The notes beneath the pieces were generated by a model. The model ran no database searches and was not told the origin of the DNA. It saw nothing but the letters and a program-made list of their open reading frames with translations. A stretch of DNA of 64,000 nt from Owenia fusiformis (lineage: Eukaryota > Annelida > Polychaeta > Sabellida > Oweniidae), in NCBI GenBank assembly GCA_903813345.2, contig CAIIXF020000006.1, positions 27,781,936-27,845,935 on the forward strand, in the 5' to 3' direction. Below, piece by piece: positions 60,601-64,000 of this stretch (its first letter is position 1; each line of letters begins with the position of its first letter). Made by a program: the position numbers and the translations under genes.

Positions 60601-62164
60601 AACAAGTTTCATTAGTATAGCATATTGTTCAGTTTAGATATAATGCAAATATTTGCTACTTTTTGGATCGGACTCAAAAAATAAATTAGAAACAGACAAA
60701 AAACAGGAATGTCGTCAGGTCTATGTATTTACCGATTCTGACATTCCAGGTATTATACAGGCGATGGATTTGTGACTCTTCTACAAAATGACCACGAGTT
60801 CGGATCCAGATACAACGAAATTTTTCAGTATTATGATTGGGAAAAAATTCCAGGTAATGTACCATTCCTATTCTCTCCTACTCCAAATTCATTGTAGTAC
60901 AATAGTGTTACATGACCTATGCACCCGAACAAACTCGTATATTTCCAAAAGTTTTAAGAAATATTGAACAGGTCTATATGTGTTACAAATTGTTTCAAAA
61001 GTGAAACAATTTTACAGACGAACATCGATTGGCACCAATTTCTAGTGGTGACATTAACATGATTTTTCTTCCAGAGCCCATCTTAAAAGCATCTAACTAG
61101 AATCGTACTTACAAGCTGTTGTAAAAAAAATGTCACGAGATTTTCAACGTTTACAATGACGAACACATTTCCACACATCACCCGTTTGGTGATTCAATTA
61201 ATTTGTTTTTGTTATAGGTGCAACAGTCGAATATAGTGGGCAGGTCCCCCGGGAAGGTATGGAGAGAAATGTTGGTAATCCAAATGGATTTCCCCATCAT
61301 ATTAGTAACGCTGTCTTCGTTGGCAGTGCCTCTGATGGCATGTACGGTGTATCTGCAATGGTATACGATCGTCCAACCGTCAAAATAACGATGAAGAAGT
61401 CTTGGTTTTTCTTTGATGATGAAGTCGTCTGCTTGGGTAATGATATCGAGAGGCGTGAAACTAATGAGGTGACCGAGCTCCCAATTATCACTACGCTGAA
61501 TCAAGTAGTTCAAAATGGTGACATTGCATATAGTAATTCAGGGACAAGCCAATATGTAAGCCCAAGCACTACAACACATGTCCCAAATGCTAAATGGATT
61601 CACCATGACAACATTGGATATGTGTTCCCAAATGGTGCAGGTGCAAATATCGATTCCCATGTTAAGAAGGCAAACGGCAAAACTTTGAAAGTCGCTACAA
61701 TGTGGATGGAACACGGTGTAGAACCGTATGCGTACATCATGTGCCCAGGTGTAACCATAGCTCAAACTGAGGAACGCCACGCTAATCCATCAGTGGCGAT
61801 CTTGCAACAGGACTCAAATGCCCATATCGTGTACCAATCAAGACTTGATATACTTTCCATGGTTTTATTCACCGCTCCATTTTCCTTTGTTCACCTAGAT
61901 ACAGAAATGTCCTTTTCTTTCACAGTTGACCAGGCTTGTATCTTGATGATTCGGCACTTTCAGTCAAATAACACTCTTTCAATAACAGCTTCGGTTCCTA
62001 CACACTACAAGTCTACAGTACAGATCGCACTCGCTGGTATTCATATCACAGGGTTAGACTCATCGTACAGTCCAAATAAAACAGAATCTGTCGTTTTGTT
62101 TTATTTCACAGATGATCGAATGGCTGCTGGAAAAAGTCAAACAAAGAATTTCCAAATTGTTTAA
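57652..62164 (+). CDS. Secreted polysaccharide lyase family 8 enzyme (copy C)
   Basis: 775 residues. Exons 57652-58354, 59299-59474, 59619-59774, 60071-60312, 60750-60853, 61218-62164, identical in lengths and phases to copy B from exon 2 onward. Residue numbering matches copy A: Asn192, His247, Tyr272 and Arg326. Two ATGs are possible, 57652 (MLIMEMTRL) and 57661, the latter aligning with the copy A start; both give a signal peptide ending near CSAG. It ends at NFQIV without the mucin tail. The first 80 bases of the shared block in exon 6 (from the ATG codon at 61259) are identical to copy B, so recent duplication or gene conversion is likely. Intron 1 (944 bp) holds a decayed extra exon 2 and a foldback transposon. 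Predicted extracellular glycosaminoglycan lyase; substrate untested. Confidence 0.9.
58726..59260 (+). pseudogene. Decayed extra copy of PL8 exon 2, split by a transposon
   Basis: 58726-58766 matches the start of true exon 2 (59310 onward) at 33 of 41 positions, including 'ctgtattcacgt' and 'cacgcg'. After the foldback element (58767-59238) the match weakly resumes with 'gttct' at 59246-59250. True exon 2 begins about 50 bp later with an intact acceptor. The relic has stops and no good acceptor. Confidence 0.65.
58767..59238. mobile_element. Foldback element with 5-bp target duplication
   Basis: 472-bp near-palindrome: each arm of about 225 bp begins CACTGGTGATCCACTCGATT and meets near 59000. 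Flanked by direct repeats ACGCG at 58762-58766 and 59239-59243. One indel near 58800 distinguishes the arms. No coding sequence. CAC termini and a GC-rich 5-bp target recall Transib, but that assignment is tentative. Confidence 0.85.
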
Positions 62165-62258
62165 TCGTTTGAAAATTACTTCTTCGTATTTCTCATTGTG
62201 AATTATTTAAGTGTAGATAAGTGAAGTTTCATGTTGGACAATGTTGGAAAATACTAGA

Positions 62259-62274
62259 AATAAACAGAAATAAA
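62259..62274 (+). terminator. Paired polyadenylation signals of PL8-C
   Basis: Two AATAAA hexamers (62259-62264 and 62269-62274) about 100 bp after the stop codon, a typical 3' UTR distance. Confidence 0.6.
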
Positions 62275-62289
62275 CCTTGCAAACAGTTG

Positions 62290-62900
62290 TGCAATACCAT
62301 ATCACAGATTAACAGTACATGTACAAGGGGCAATGCTTGTCATCGTTTTTTCTTGCCTCTTATCTGGAGGGACTGATGAAAATAAAAGGAAGATGTGCAA
62401 TTATTGGCAAATATCCCTATGGTCAAAATGAATCATTCTTAGGTGTAACATGAAGAATAGCATGTCATATAATACTTTGGAAAATATTAAAGTGCTCGGG
62501 CACACATAAGCTGAGATAGGGGTTATTTCGTTCAGTAAGGTTGTATCGACTTACATGGGGCTGTGCACCATTGCACATTGACTTAACATGAGGATATCAG
62601 CAGCTCCCAAAAGAGGCCATTGGTTTCCATTGATTATCACAGAAATACCAAAAATACACTTTGAGCTGAATCGATTGCAAACTTAATAATTTCACAATAA
62701 GACACAAATGATTCATCTTATCAAATGTGCAAATATGAAGTTTGCAATCCATTCAGGTCATACTTTAAATTAAAAGATTGTACATTTTTCGTCATTTTTT
62801 TCCTACAAAATGGCTATAGAAAAATGCTCCAAAAACAGCTTTTACACTTCTAAAATATCATACAACTTTGCAAAACCAAAGATTATAATATTATATTTCA
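62290..62900. other. 3' flank of the PL8 array, no feature seen
   Basis: AT-rich DNA with only short frames. I see no fourth PL8 copy or PL8 fragment here. Confidence 0.5.
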
Positions 62901-62905
62901 TTATT

Positions 62906-63796
62906 CACCCTTGGTATACGCAGCTAACGAAAATTGACCGGTACGGGTCAAAAGCTGGACCGGTACGGGTTAACGGTTTTATTTGAATTTAAAACAGCCA
63001 TAACTTGCTCAATATTGACTTCCTCGTGTCTAATTTGAAATATATGATGCCTCCCGATGCTTTTAAGTACCCCAATTTTTTACAGATTTTTAAACGGACC
63101 AAAACTCTCTAAATGCGCATTTATGCTCTTTTCTCTCGAGAACGACTGTCTCATTTTCACGATAACTTTTATTTAGTACTTCTAACATATAAGATCTATT
63201 TTTCCCCATCAAGGTATGATGTAAATGACATGCTATTTACATCTTGTGAGTTTGAATGACGCGCGTTTGATTTTATAAAAAATGCCAAACTTTGTGACAA
63301 AGAATTTCATCAGCTATTGCCCCGAACCGGTCCGTCTTGTCGCTGCAAGCAGATTGCCCCGAACCGGTCCGTCTTCTCGCTGCAAGCAGGATGAAATTCT
63401 TTGTCACAAAGTTTGGCATTTTTTATAAAATCAAACGCGCGTCATTCAAACTCACAAGATGTAAATAGCATGTCCTTTACATCATACCTTGATGGGGAAA
63501 AATAGATCTTATATGTTAGAAGTACTAAATAAAAGTTATCGTGAAAATGAGACAGTCGTTCTCGAGAGAAAAGAGCATAAATGCGCATTTAGAGAGTTTT
63601 GGTCCGTTTAAAAATCTGTAAAAAAATTGGGGTACTTAAAAGCATCGGGAGGCATCATATATTTCAAATTAGACACGAGGAAGTCAATATTGAGCAAGTT
63701 ATGGCTATTTTAAATTCAAATAAAACCGTTAACCCGTACCGGTCCAGCTTTTGACCCGTACCGGTCAATTTTCGTTAGCTGCGTATACCAAGGGTG
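62906..63796. mobile_element. 891-bp palindromic (foldback) element with 5-bp target duplication
   Basis: Arms 62906-63311 and 63390-63796 are almost identical inverted copies of about 406 bp, starting CACCCTTGGTATACGCAGC. Direct repeats TTATT flank the element (62901-62905, 63797-63801). The 78-bp centre is a 37-bp tandem duplication ('gccccgaaccggtccgtct') with one mismatch. Subterminal 'gaccggtacgggt' occurs twice per arm. No coding capacity. It shares CAC ends and 5-bp duplications with the element at 58767. Confidence 0.92.
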
Positions 63797-63801
63797 TTAT
63801 T

Positions 63802-64000
63802 TAGTATCATATTTGGATAAGATGTAGGGATGCATAGGATGCAAATGGATTTTGATTAACACAAAAATACTTCCTGGTGGTCAATACATCAATACAGTGC
63901 TGAATATAGGTCAACAAGATACTAGTGTGCATATAAATGTAAAAATAAAAGCAGTATACTCATTTTGAAAAATCAGATGAAATAATTTTTTTCATGGGGA
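63802..64000. other. Window end, no feature seen
   Basis: AT-rich sequence without open frames or repeats that I can support. Confidence 0.5.

Noticed and set aside
62165-64000. A fourth PL8 copy downstream of copy C
   Set aside because: I looked for the exon 1 start and the NWW, YNGGYG and KSWFFF segments and found none. The area holds only a palindromic element.

Overview
The window is AT-rich animal nuclear DNA. Its genes are split by spliceosomal GT-AG introns, it contains metazoan-only families (a DOK-type PH-PTB adaptor and a ZP-domain membrane protein), and it is full of short inverted-repeat transposons and minisatellites. A marine invertebrate, most likely a lophotrochozoan such as a mollusc, is my inference from this mix; no single sequence proves it.

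Layout. (1) 41-10964, + strand: the 3' seven exons of a DOK-like adaptor whose first exon(s) lie before the window. One exon-intron junction has been amplified into an 18-copy minisatellite that repeats its 5' splice site. (2) 10965-20187: no convincing gene, only tandem repeats and miniature transposons. (3) 20188-27072, + strand: a complete nine-exon gene for a secreted-then-membrane ZP-domain protein with a basic cleavage site and one transmembrane helix. (4) 27073-31542: repeats, including an hAT-type element with an 8-bp target duplication. (5) 31543-34550, - strand: a two-exon SLC17-like (major facilitator) transporter. (6) 34551-41818: repeats, a long inverted-repeat element with a decayed Tc1/mariner element nested in it, and a reverse transcriptase relic. 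(7) 41819-62164, + strand: three tandem paralogues of a secreted polysaccharide lyase family 8 (PL8) enzyme, the hyaluronate/chondroitin lyase family. Each has six exons; exons 2-5 are identical in length (176, 156, 242 and 104 nt) and all intron phases agree. (8) 62165-64000: the array's 3' flank and a nearly perfect 891-bp palindromic element.

The PL8 array is the most notable content. PL8 is best known from bacteria. Here it sits in an animal locus, is intron-rich and signal-peptide bearing, keeps the catalytic Asn, His, Tyr and Arg positions, and carries an insertion of about 16 residues between the expected His and Tyr. Only the first copy has a Thr/Pro/Ala mucin-like tail. The third copy has a decayed extra exon 2 in intron 1, split by a foldback transposon with a 5-bp target duplication.

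The DOK, ZP, SLC17 and PL8 genes are not obviously one pathway. Extracellular glycan breakdown (PL8) followed by uptake of acidic sugars or organic anions (SLC17) is conceivable, but it is speculation from adjacency.
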